From Spirochaetota bacterium (lineage in GTDB: Bacteria; Spirochaetota; Brachyspiria; Brachyspirales; JACRPF01): a stretch of 38,551 nucleotides of DNA. Within the stretch, counting starts at the first letter, position 1. The number at the start of each line of letters is the position of its first letter. The stretch spans positions 1 to 38,551 of the forward strand of contig JBBTBY010000123.1 of assembly GCA_038043445.1 (NCBI GenBank), given 5' to 3'. The notes under the pieces were generated by a model, which made no database searches, was not told where the DNA came from, and saw only the letters and a program-made list of their open reading frames with translations. A program made the position numbers and the translations under genes. Positions 23,803 through 32,709 of this stretch are shown here, piece after piece.

Positions 23803-26103
23803 CTACCGGGCACTATCGACCGCGGAAAGCCCGCTGATGAATACCGGGCATGTCGTAAGCGGTATCGTGATATCGTCTTTTCCTGCAATGGCCGATGATC
23901 TTCCATAGATATCGGTGACCGATACATTCCCTTTGACTTTTTTGAACGTAAGTGTTCCTGTGTCGCGAAGGCGCCATGCAGTGACGAGCGGTTTTCCGTT
24001 CACATCCCAGAGAAGCGCCCATGCCCCGTCCGCGTCGGTGATGCGCCCGCGATACACGGCATGCCGCATCTGATGGACAAGGTTGGCATACGCGACGGCC
24101 GCGGGCTTCGGCGCCATGGTGCCGTACCGGAGCAGACCGAAGTTGTGCTGCACCTCGTTGGTGTCGAACCCGTCACAGTAGAGATCGTACCAGAAGAATT
24201 TTTTCACGCCGAACGAGCGATGAACGAGGAATGCGCGCACCAGGTCCTCCGCCTGCGCCTTCTCGGTTTTCGGCGCGTCGCCGATAGTCACTCCGTCGAT
24301 GAAGGGCTTGCGCGATGTATAGCTCGCATAGCCCAGTTCGGTTATCCATATCTCGCGCGGTATCGAATGGGAATCGAGCATGGCGAGGAAATCCGGGTAT
24401 ACTTTCACGAGACCCTGCTCCTCGGGCGTGCCGCCGTGAAGCGAATACGGATGCGGGGCGACGATATCAATGAAGGGCGCCGCCCCCCAGTTCGATGCGA
24501 ATTTTCCTGTCCAGTCGGGGACGTCGAGCTCAGGCCATATCATTTTCGCGGAAGGGTCGACATCGCGAAGCGTCGTTGTCATCGCTTTCACAAGATCGGT
24601 GAACGCTTTTCCCCAGCTATCCGCCTGCCACACTTTCTCCGCGGGGAAACGTGTTTTCCAGCCGCCGAAATTATTCGGCTCGTTCTGTGATTCATAGATA
24701 GTGATCTTGCCTTTATGCAGTTCCATCGTCTTTCGTATTTTTGCGATATCAGCGTCCCAGCGATACGTGCCGTCGATAAGCGTGCCTTTTTCTGCATTCA
24801 CATAGGAGAAGAGCGGGAGCCAGCAGAGCGAATTCCTTTCCGCAAGTGCGAGCGTCGGCGAGAGCTCATTACTATCGGCACAGCGTGCGTAATTGATCCC
24901 GTCGCGGAACCAGCTGATGCCGAGTTTTGCCTGCAGGGCGGGGAGTTCGTCCCTGCCCCAGTTGCCGAAATGTGTGGCAACACCGAACGGTGAATCAAGA
25001 TCGGGTGTTCTCGGTCTGACATCCGGTATGACGCTGAAGGAGAGAAAATCCTCTTTGGAATTCAGCCCTGCGGCATTCACAAAAACGGCCGAGAGCGCGT
25101 AGTATCCCCTGCCGATCGCTGTCTTCATCTCTACGGCGGCGCTGTAATCGTTCTCGGGCGAAAGCGTGAGCGGTTCAAGCGTCCGCGTTGCAGTGCCGTC
25201 GACATCCGTAATGCGGAATCGGGCGGTCCTGATAACTGACCCGTCCGGCGCGGCAGGCACCGCGACGGTGAACGATATCATCTCTTCCGCAGTATAGATG
25301 CCGCCGGGGATGTTCGGCGTTATGAACGCCTTGAAATTCCCGGTGAACCAGCTGTTGTACTCGCCGGCAAGCATGCGCCCGATCTCCTCGGCAGAGAGCG
25401 CAGGTGCGCTTTCCCAATCCCCTTTTTTCGTGCAGTGCGATCTGATCTCATCGACGGTCAGTGCTCGGGAGAATACCGCCAATTCGTCGATGCTGCCGTT
25501 CAGGCGTCCGCCGCCGTCATTGGCAACGCCTATCTTGAGGAGCCCCGGCTGCGCCATGGCAAGCGGTACCGAGCAGGTGTTCACGAGCTTTCGTTCGCCG
25601 TTGACATAGAGCGAGAAATTATCCTTCCGACCGGCCCCCTCGAACACAAGGGCGATGTGATGCCATGTTCCCGCTTCGTTCACGGAGGGCGATGGCTCGC
25701 GAAGCATGTAGTCGCGCCTGTCCTTGCGCTGCTCTATCGCGGTCACGCTCCCGTCGGCGGAGAGGAAGAGGCGATGGAACCATCCCTGCGAAAGGATGTC
25801 CTGTATCTTTCCCGTTGCGCGGAGACGGACCCACACTTCTATCGTCTGTGCGGGGCGTTCCGCGGTGAGCGACGCGCGCGCCGGACATTCGACATGCGTC
25901 GTCTTCCCGTCGAACTCGAGTGCGCCGCCGGAAACGCCTTCGGTCCACCGTATCGCCCCGCGAATGACGGCATGATTGCCGTTCCCCGATACATCGAGGA
26001 TAATAGGGCCGCGCCCTTCGTTGAAGCGATAGCGTGCGATAAGTCCGTCATCGGCAAGAAGGAGCGATGATGCGCACATTACCAAGGAAAGAATATTTTT
26101 CAT
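23803..26103 (-). CDS. secreted LamG + clan GH-A glycoside hydrolase
   Basis: The product has 766 residues: a signal peptide (MKNILSLVMCASSLLLADDG), a LamG domain (about 20-225, GLIARYRFNEGRGPIILDVS and NGSIDELAVFSRALTVDEI), a linker/Ig-like part (about 245-360), a GH-A barrel (about 370-680) and a short beta domain. Acid/base E475 is in IYESQNEPNNFGGW, nucleophile E589 in IWITELGYASY, both as expected for GH39-like enzymes. KKFFWYDLYCDGFDTNEVQH is shared in style with the paralogues at 29135, 32710 and 34858 (the FFWYDL motif). It is the last gene of the minus-strand operon; GGAGCTC precedes the start. Secreted enzyme on an extracellular polysaccharide; substrate unknown. Confidence 0.8.
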   Translation of the reverse strand: MKNILSLVMCASSLLLADDGLIARYRFNEGRGPIILDVSGNGNHAVIRGAIRWTEGVSGGALEFDGKTTHVECPARASLTAERPAQTIEVWVRLRATGKIQDILSQGWFHRLFLSADGSVTAIEQRKDRRDYMLREPSPSVNEAGTWHHIALVFEGAGRKDNFSLYVNGERKLVNTCSVPLAMAQPGLLKIGVANDGGGRLNGSIDELAVFSRALTVDEIRSHCTKKGDWESAPALSAEEIGRMLAGEYNSWFTGNFKAFITPNIPGGIYTAEEMISFTVAVPAAPDGSVIRTARFRITDVDGTATRTLEPLTLSPENDYSAAVEMKTAIGRGYYALSAVFVNAAGLNSKEDFLSFSVIPDVRPRTPDLDSPFGVATHFGNWGRDELPALQAKLGISWFRDGINYARCADSNELSPTLALAERNSLCWLPLFSYVNAEKGTLIDGTYRWDADIAKIRKTMELHKGKITIYESQNEPNNFGGWKTRFPAEKVWQADSWGKAFTDLVKAMTTTLRDVDPSAKMIWPELDVPDWTGKFASNWGAAPFIDIVAPHPYSLHGGTPEEQGLVKVYPDFLAMLDSHSIPREIWITELGYASYTSRKPFIDGVTIGDAPKTEKAQAEDLVRAFLVHRSFGVKKFFWYDLYCDGFDTNEVQHNFGLLRYGTMAPKPAAVAYANLVHQMRHAVYRGRITDADGAWALLWDVNGKPLVTAWRLRDTGTLTFKKVKGNVSVTDIYGRSSAIAGKDDITIPLTTCPVFISGLSAVDSAR

Positions 26104-26127
26104 GGGAGAGCTCCGTTCAAAAGGTGT

Positions 26128-29124
26128 TTATCGTGCAAGACGATACCGAAGATAGAGATCGGGGTCTTTCACCGTGCCGATGCCCTGCCCGAATTCAAGG
26201 ATGGCCTTGCGGTCGGCCGTATCTGCATCGTTGATGAGCGCGCTTAAGGCTATCGTATCGCCCGGCTTGGCGCCGAAAAGGTCGAGCGGTATACGGAATG
26301 TGTACCGCAGTTTCCCGTCGAGCTTGACTGCGTACTCGATGCGTTTGTCGGCTTCCGGCACGGGACTTTTCCAAACAGCAAAGAGCGGTGAACCGCCGCG
26401 AAGTGCCGCCCCACATTCAAGGTTCCGTGATCCGTCGCGCCGGGCAATACCTATCTGCACGCTGTCCGCACGCCACATATCGTTCGCTGATGCCGGCGGA
26501 TCGATATGCGCGTCGTCGCGCACGGCGAGCTGTATGAAGAGCGACGTGTCGTCATTGGCGATAAAGAGCGCGCCGGAAAGGTCATCGGCGCCCTTCCACT
26601 GTTCCTTGCCCGCGGAAAGATCGACGAGCGAGGCTTTATCATCCCTGATAAGAACGGGGGCAAGGCCCGCGGCATCGGTCTTCATACCGCTGACAGAGCC
26701 GCCCATCCAGCGGGCGAGATCGACGATGCCTGCAATAGTGTCGAGCGCGGCGGCATCCGGCAGGCGATAGCGCTTCCTCCAGTTCGGCATGCCTGGCACA
26801 TCCTCGGCATACTCATCGACCGAGCCGATGCTCCCGCCGAACAGTTCCTTGTACAGTGCATCGCATTTCGATGAGTAGGCGTAGATGAGCCTGTCCGTGC
26901 GGTAGGGCTTTTCGGTTATCCATTCGGGTGTGCGCATCGATGCGGCAACGGCGCCGTTCCTGCGTATCTCAACGCGTACCGGCCCTGCCGCAAGCGGCAC
27001 CTGCACGGAGATAAGACCTGCGTCCGCGGTAATACGTTTGACGCCGTTCACCCATACCTCGCCGGGGGCTTTCAGTATCGCGGCAGCATCGATTATGTTC
27101 ATCGAACTTACGACGGGTTCATCGCGTCCGATATGCCACGGCACCACCTGCGCCTTCACGGGGAATACGATCGGCTCCGCTTCTATCGGATATTTATGGA
27201 AGAACGCCATCACCGTGTCCTCGGCTGTTTTTTTCGTTCCGCGCCAGATGTTCTCAAAATAGTCGGTGAGCACGGCGAACGCGAAATTGTGATTGCCTTC
27301 CGGCGCAAGATGATGCCCCTCGGGGTAATCGTTCCAGGTGACATAGCTTACGAACGACGCATCGCAGTCGACCGCGCGCTGCCAGAGCGTACGGTACTGC
27401 AGGGCGCCGGGGAGCACGAGATAGAGCATTTTCACATCGTTTGCCTTGAGCGACGGTATGTCCGCTGCGATGGGGAGTTTTCCGACCTTCTTATACGTCT
27501 TCACGTAGTCGGTCATCACCGCCTGTCCGTAAAAGCGTCCGCGCCGTCTGCATTCATCGCTCACGCGCTTCCATTCCTTTGTCGAGCGCGCATCCGCGGG
27601 ATAATCGGCAAAGCCGGTCACCGCGGGGAAATGATCGAGTATCGCATCGATGTAGCGGTCGTACTGCGCATCGAAATCGATCTCGCGCGAGCGGGCATTC
27701 TGATACATCGTATCCTTATCCCAAACATGATAGACGAATGCAGCAGGCACGCCTATCATGCGCCGCATCGCCTCATATCCTTCGGCGAGTGCTTTGACAT
27801 GCAGATCGATATCCTTTTTCCGGAAGAGATCGCCGTAATTGAGCACGCCGTCGCTGTAGCCCTCGGTGGCCCAGGTGAAGAATACGATGCGTCCGTCGGG
27901 GGCGCGCAGCCAATGCGGCGAATCCTTCCAGTCGCGCATAAGCTCGTTGATGCACTGCGCTGCGGCACGTATCTTTTCCTTTGCATCGGTCTTCTGGTTC
28001 GGATGCGAGATGCAGAGCGTGAGCTTGAAATCGATAGAGCGCTCCTTGAGCACTCTGAAAAAGCGGCGGATGACATCATTGTTGTAGGATGTTCCCGGCG
28101 TATACGTATCGGGGTCGGGGGATTGATAGTAGAAATGGAAGCCGTCGATACCGAGGCGTTTCGCGGTACGCACTTCGAATTCGATAGCATCGTCGGCAGC
28201 CTTGTTCGAAAGGAATGCCGCGAACGCTGAACGGTACGTGTATGCCCCGCCGATATTGCTCGCCGGTCCGTCGGGATATCCATACACAGCGTTCATATAG
28301 TACCCTTTATCGCTGCCGAATGTGCTCATCTGCGTCATGTAATGCGCGATGACGGGCTTGCCTTTAAAGAGCGGTGTGCGTAGCTCAGCGCGGTCTTTCT
28401 CGAGCGTTACCGCAGGCACGATGTCGCCCGGTATCTCGGAGGTTTTTGCTGCTTCCGTCGACCGCATGAGAGATGCAATATCATCCGCCGATAACGCTGC
28501 GGTATAGACGCGCACTTCATCGATGACGCCCTTGAACGCGAACGAATTGTTCCCGGCTGCGCCGATGAGGAATGTCCTCGCGTAGTCGCGGAACGTGCCG
28601 CTGAACGAAGCGGTCCCCGCCGCGGCGCCGTTCACGTACAGTGTTATTTTCCGCGCATTATACGCAGCAGCGACATGATGCCATTCGCCAATGCGTACCG
28701 GTGAGGAACCGACAGAGCATGATCCGCCGGTCATGCCCCAGACAGAGAAGCCGAACGTGGTGATGCCTTTATCCGAGTGCGCGAAGAGCCCCGCGTGGAA
28801 GCCGCTTTTACCGGCGATAAGCCGCTCCCGTCCCGCCTGCTCGTCGGGCTTTACCCATGCCGTTATCGTGAACGATGAATCCTCGGCACCGCTCATAAGC
28901 ACCGGCATGGCAAACTCTGCGCCCGCGGGTGCTCCGCTGAAACGCATGGCCTTTCCGATGCGACCCTCGGCCCAATCTGCCGCCCCGCGCATACGCGCGT
29001 GATTAGAATATCCCGAGCTGTCGTACACGCCTTTACCAGCGCCGTCATTGAACGACCACCAGGCGACAAGGCCGTCCTCCGCACAGAGCGATACAGCGGC
29101 GGTAATGATGAGCAGGATGCGCAT
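26128..29124 (-). CDS. secreted LamG + GH71/GH99-like + CBM9-like protein
   Basis: The product has 998 residues. The signal peptide is short (MRILLIITAAVSLCAEDG). LamG covers about 18-225 (GLVAWWSFNDGAGKGVYDSS and FKGVIDEVRVYTAALSADD). The catalytic region (about 255-680) begins GKPVIAHYMTQMSTFGSD and continues AKRLGIDGFHFYYQSP, the pattern of GH71 alpha-1,3-glucanases; GH99-like (WbsX-related) enzymes are the other candidate. A beta-rich segment (about 690-740) and a CBM9-like domain (about 800-998, GALFIANDDTSLFIQLAVRD and MWRADSVQIGIARRDG) follow. The catalytic residues cannot be assigned by eye. The ATG is preceded by GGAGGG and lies 10 bases after the upstream gene's stop. The domain set fits a surface or secreted alpha-glucanase or mannanase. 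Confidence 0.75.
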   Translation of the reverse strand: MRILLIITAAVSLCAEDGLVAWWSFNDGAGKGVYDSSGYSNHARMRGAADWAEGRIGKAMRFSGAPAGAEFAMPVLMSGAEDSSFTITAWVKPDEQAGRERLIAGKSGFHAGLFAHSDKGITTFGFSVWGMTGGSCSVGSSPVRIGEWHHVAAAYNARKITLYVNGAAAGTASFSGTFRDYARTFLIGAAGNNSFAFKGVIDEVRVYTAALSADDIASLMRSTEAAKTSEIPGDIVPAVTLEKDRAELRTPLFKGKPVIAHYMTQMSTFGSDKGYYMNAVYGYPDGPASNIGGAYTYRSAFAAFLSNKAADDAIEFEVRTAKRLGIDGFHFYYQSPDPDTYTPGTSYNNDVIRRFFRVLKERSIDFKLTLCISHPNQKTDAKEKIRAAAQCINELMRDWKDSPHWLRAPDGRIVFFTWATEGYSDGVLNYGDLFRKKDIDLHVKALAEGYEAMRRMIGVPAAFVYHVWDKDTMYQNARSREIDFDAQYDRYIDAILDHFPAVTGFADYPADARSTKEWKRVSDECRRRGRFYGQAVMTDYVKTYKKVGKLPIAADIPSLKANDVKMLYLVLPGALQYRTLWQRAVDCDASFVSYVTWNDYPEGHHLAPEGNHNFAFAVLTDYFENIWRGTKKTAEDTVMAFFHKYPIEAEPIVFPVKAQVVPWHIGRDEPVVSSMNIIDAAAILKAPGEVWVNGVKRITADAGLISVQVPLAAGPVRVEIRRNGAVAASMRTPEWITEKPYRTDRLIYAYSSKCDALYKELFGGSIGSVDEYAEDVPGMPNWRKRYRLPDAAALDTIAGIVDLARWMGGSVSGMKTDAAGLAPVLIRDDKASLVDLSAGKEQWKGADDLSGALFIANDDTSLFIQLAVRDDAHIDPPASANDMWRADSVQIGIARRDGSRNLECGAALRGGSPLFAVWKSPVPEADKRIEYAVKLDGKLRYTFRIPLDLFGAKPGDTIALSALINDADTADRKAILEFGQGIGTVKDPDLYLRYRLAR

Positions 29125-29134
29125 AAGCCCTCCG

Positions 29135-32100
29135 TTATTTCAGCACGATGATCGGCCAAAGCCGGGGATCGCGTGCATTGCCGAGACCTTCGGCTATCCA
29201 GAGCCAGCCCTTGCGCCCCTTGCCGTCATTATCGTTCACGATGCAGTTGAACGCCATCGAAGCAGGAAGTCCCGCACGAACAAGCGCTATCTCATACACC
29301 GTTCTTTTTCCGGCATCGTCGCGCTTCACCTCTGCGGCTATTTCGCCGTCGGCTATCGGCACGACTTTGTCCCCCGGCGCACGCTTTATCATGAGCACTT
29401 TGCCGTCGGAAAGTCCCACATCGTAGAGCATGGAATCACTTTCACTATCCTTTGATACAGCGAACTGAACGCTGTCCGCATTCCAAAGCCTGTCCATAGG
29501 CTCGTTCTGGAAATGGATATCGTCCTTTACCGTTATCTGCAGATAAAGCTTCGCATCGTCGCAGGCAATGCGTACTGCGGCGCTCTGGTCGTCGGCATCG
29601 CGCCAGTGAAGTTCCTTGCGCGTCGGGTCGAACGCGAAGAGATTGAAGATGTCCTTCAGTTCCTTAAGCTCCGCGAATACCTGCGCCGATGGCCACTGCG
29701 GGCTCCCCGGGCGATAGTCCCCTTTTGCGGTGATCGGTACCGCATAGCGTATCGCTACCGCGGCAAATCCGATCATCTCGTTATCGACGGTCAATCGTGC
29801 AGAGAGCATATCCTTTGAGCTGCCGCGCGCGGGTGATGATACCGTGAAATCGATCTTTTTCTGCTCCGATGCGGCGAGTGTAATGTCGCGCTCTTTCGGA
29901 ACAATGGCGCCGGCGAACGTGCCGCCCGCGGCGACCGAGAGCGAACCGGTTATCGGCTTGCCGAACGGGTTCTGTACCGAGACGGGTACCGCGGTACTGC
30001 TGCCGGGTATGACCGTGATCGAGCGCGGCATGGCGATGACCATGGGGCCGCCCTTCATCACGACTGGTCCGCTCTTATTCCAACGCAGATAGGAGGGCGT
30101 TTTCGTTATTGTCACGGCGGCTTTCCCCTCGCGCACGGATACCGGCCGCTCATTCCCCATGATATCGATTTGCGACGCGTCTGCCGCCTCGCCGATGTTG
30201 AGGTAGGTGAGCCGCGATGCGTTCTCATTGAGCCAGAGCACGGCGAGAGCTGCCGTATCGTTCTCATACAGATGCGCCATGATGCCCTCGCCGACATCGG
30301 CGATAGTGCGGAAACGGAACCCCCGCATAGTGCGCAGGAGCGCGTGATACGCGAGATAACCGGGGCGCGGTTCGTGATAGGCGCGGTCGTTATAACGGAT
30401 GATGCCGAAATTGTGTTCGCCCTCTTTCGGGTCCGGTCCGTCGCAGAAGAGATCGTACCAGAAATAGGCATGATGGCCCTCTGCCTGCACCGTGCTTATT
30501 TTCTTTACGAGCATTTCCGCCTGATCGCGTTCTGTCTGTCCGCCGACGACGGTGTATCCGCTCTCATTATCCCATATCTCAATACCGCTTTTGTCGATCT
30601 TTTTCAGATGTTCGCGTATCTTCGGGAATTTCTCAATGTAGAGCTCGTTCACATTGCCGTGTGCATGGTATGCATACACGTCGATGTTCTTCCCGATGGC
30701 CGCATAAAAACGGTCCATGCGGTCATAGCTCGTTTCGGTAAGCCCGCGCGACGGGCGGTTGGCGAACGCCCATCCTGAATTCATGACTTTCAGCGCCGGA
30801 TCGATATCCTTGATGCGTGTGTATGTCTCTTTATAAAGCTCGATATATCTGCTGAAATCGCCGGGCCAGAATCCCCAGTCCGCTTCGTTCCATACTTCCC
30901 AGTATTTCAGCCTGTCCTTGTAGCGTGTGACCGTGTTCGTCGCATAGACATAGTAGAGCGATAGATCGGAGGGCGGCGTGCGTCCGTCCTTTGAGAACCA
31001 GCCGGCGAAGTAATCGAGTATCGGGAGCGGCGTGACCTTCACGCCGAGGTGATTGGCAACAAGCGTATCGAGATTATTGTAATTCCACTGACCCTGCTTC
31101 GGTTCCACACCGCCCCAGGTGAAATCCCAGCGGAGCATGTCCACGCCGAGATAGTCGAGCCATTGATAGTACACATGTCCCGTATCGAGCTGCGATCCCC
31201 CGGGGTGGGCGCACATCGCATAGATGAAATCCCCCGGCTTTGCGCGTGCGGTGTTCTTTCCCGACACTATCCCGAACGAAACCGTTCCCTCGCTTATGGT
31301 GTGTCCGGTCGTCGTTGCCGCGAGAAGCTCTATCGCGAAATAGCCTTTGTTCGCCGTTCCCATTGTGAGCGGGAGCGTTTTCGCTTCTCGTGCTTCGAAA
31401 TGCACGGTCTTCTTTTTTGCGATCACCGGTGTCCCGAAATAATCGGCGATGCGTGCCGAGAGCACGACATCGGCGCTCTTACGCGTCTTGTTCGAATACA
31501 TGAGCGTGAATGCGCATTCCGCGCCCTGCTCAAAAATATTGATCGGCCGATCGTTCACGACGCTGAACATGCCGGTCTTCCTGAGCGATGCGAGATAGTC
31601 GCTCTGGTTCGCATCGGCATAGATGATGTTGTCGATATACACGACGGCGTCGCCCGCACCTTCAATGATAAGGCGATGTATCGTGATGGGAAAATCGAAT
31701 TTCCCGTCCTTGTTCCCTCCCCAGGTGGGGAATTCGAATTCATCCTTCGATTCAATGACACGAACGGTTTTCGTGAGCCATTGATCGCCGCCGAGATTGA
31801 GCCGCGTCGACTGGAACGTCTCACCGGTGGCATCCTGCAGCCGGATCTTTACCCACATATCCTTCGATGTGCTCTTCGCGCAGAGCGATACGCTCCCGCC
31901 GCGTTCGGTTATTTTCACATCTTTCGTGAAGTCGATGATGGGATATTCCGCATAGCCGCGCCCGTCAATGGATATCGTGACACCGAGCGAACGCTTCCCG
32001 ATGGCGGTCGCATCGGTGATCTCTGCATTTTCCGACTTGATCTTCACTTTCGCGAGCGGTTCAATGCGCCCCGACGCGTTCTCAAAATCCGCTGCGATAA

Positions 32101-32683
32101 CTTCGCCGCCGGCTGGTGCTTCCTTCTCGGTGTAGGTATGCGTTATCCGGTCGAAATAGATCGTTCCCGATCCGCTGCCTTCGACGATGATAGTATGGAA
32201 TTTCACCGGCACATCGAGCTTTTTATCGTTATTGCCGCCCCATGATGATTCGATGTCCGCGCTGCCGTCGGCAAGACGTATCTTCTTCGTTTCCCACGTT
32301 CCTTTCTTAAGCGTAAGCCCGCGGGACTGGAATGTCTCGCCCTTCGCATCGATAAGGCGCAGTTTTATCCATATGCCTTCGGCGGACGCGAATCCTGCGA
32401 GCGTCAGTTCGCCGCCGATATCTTCGATGGCATTGCCGCCCGTAAAAGGCGCGAGCACATATTCCGCATAGGCAGCCTTTTCATGCGTGTAGCTTATCTT
32501 AAGCGATCTCTCACCCGAGCGCTTCATATCGGCCGATGTCTCCGCGGACGATGCGGTAACGGGGTCCTGTTTGTACGCGGGGTTCGCTTTATACCCCGCC
32601 GGAAAATCGATGAGTGTGTCGGTGACGGTCTCTGCGAATGACAGAGAGGCGATCGCGCCGAGCAGGGCAAGGAATTTTTTCAT
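29135..32683 (-). CDS. secreted GH-A hydrolase with tandem WGG domains and CBM9
   Basis: The product has 1182 residues. After the signal peptide (MKKFLALLGAIASLSFA) come two tandem copies of one beta domain (about 20-185 and 195-357). Each has GETFQS, then a WGG motif with a KLD or KFD-P sequence (SSWGGNNDKKLDVPVKFHTI; PTWGGNKDGKFDFPITIHRL), and a final strand IYFDRI or VYIDNI. An Ig-like part (about 380-475) leads to a GH-A barrel (about 480-830) with E600 in YWEVWNEADWGFW and E707 in IWDNESGYTVV. A further beta domain and a CBM9-like domain (about 985-1182, with LWNADSVQFAVSKDSESD) finish it. The same WGG domain is found once in each of the two upstream genes. Secreted, large, GH39-like; substrate unknown. 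Confidence 0.8.
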   Translation of the reverse strand: MKKFLALLGAIASLSFAETVTDTLIDFPAGYKANPAYKQDPVTASSAETSADMKRSGERSLKISYTHEKAAYAEYVLAPFTGGNAIEDIGGELTLAGFASAEGIWIKLRLIDAKGETFQSRGLTLKKGTWETKKIRLADGSADIESSWGGNNDKKLDVPVKFHTIIVEGSGSGTIYFDRITHTYTEKEAPAGGEVIAADFENASGRIEPLAKVKIKSENAEITDATAIGKRSLGVTISIDGRGYAEYPIIDFTKDVKITERGGSVSLCAKSTSKDMWVKIRLQDATGETFQSTRLNLGGDQWLTKTVRVIESKDEFEFPTWGGNKDGKFDFPITIHRLIIEGAGDAVVYIDNIIYADANQSDYLASLRKTGMFSVVNDRPINIFEQGAECAFTLMYSNKTRKSADVVLSARIADYFGTPVIAKKKTVHFEAREAKTLPLTMGTANKGYFAIELLAATTTGHTISEGTVSFGIVSGKNTARAKPGDFIYAMCAHPGGSQLDTGHVYYQWLDYLGVDMLRWDFTWGGVEPKQGQWNYNNLDTLVANHLGVKVTPLPILDYFAGWFSKDGRTPPSDLSLYYVYATNTVTRYKDRLKYWEVWNEADWGFWPGDFSRYIELYKETYTRIKDIDPALKVMNSGWAFANRPSRGLTETSYDRMDRFYAAIGKNIDVYAYHAHGNVNELYIEKFPKIREHLKKIDKSGIEIWDNESGYTVVGGQTERDQAEMLVKKISTVQAEGHHAYFWYDLFCDGPDPKEGEHNFGIIRYNDRAYHEPRPGYLAYHALLRTMRGFRFRTIADVGEGIMAHLYENDTAALAVLWLNENASRLTYLNIGEAADASQIDIMGNERPVSVREGKAAVTITKTPSYLRWNKSGPVVMKGGPMVIAMPRSITVIPGSSTAVPVSVQNPFGKPITGSLSVAAGGTFAGAIVPKERDITLAASEQKKIDFTVSSPARGSSKDMLSARLTVDNEMIGFAAVAIRYAVPITAKGDYRPGSPQWPSAQVFAELKELKDIFNLFAFDPTRKELHWRDADDQSAAVRIACDDAKLYLQITVKDDIHFQNEPMDRLWNADSVQFAVSKDSESDSMLYDVGLSDGKVLMIKRAPGDKVVPIADGEIAAEVKRDDAGKRTVYEIALVRAGLPASMAFNCIVNDNDGKGRKGWLWIAEGLGNARDPRLWPIIVLK

Positions 32684-32709
32684 GGTCTATTCTCCCATCC
32701 GACTAAGTT

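Noticed and set aside
27133-28230. 365-codon open frame on the plus strand
   Set aside because: Antisense to the GH71/GH99-like gene; no motifs and no ribosome site.
31049-32245. 398-codon open frame on the plus strand
   Set aside because: Antisense to the tandem WGG-domain hydrolase; composition of a shadow frame.
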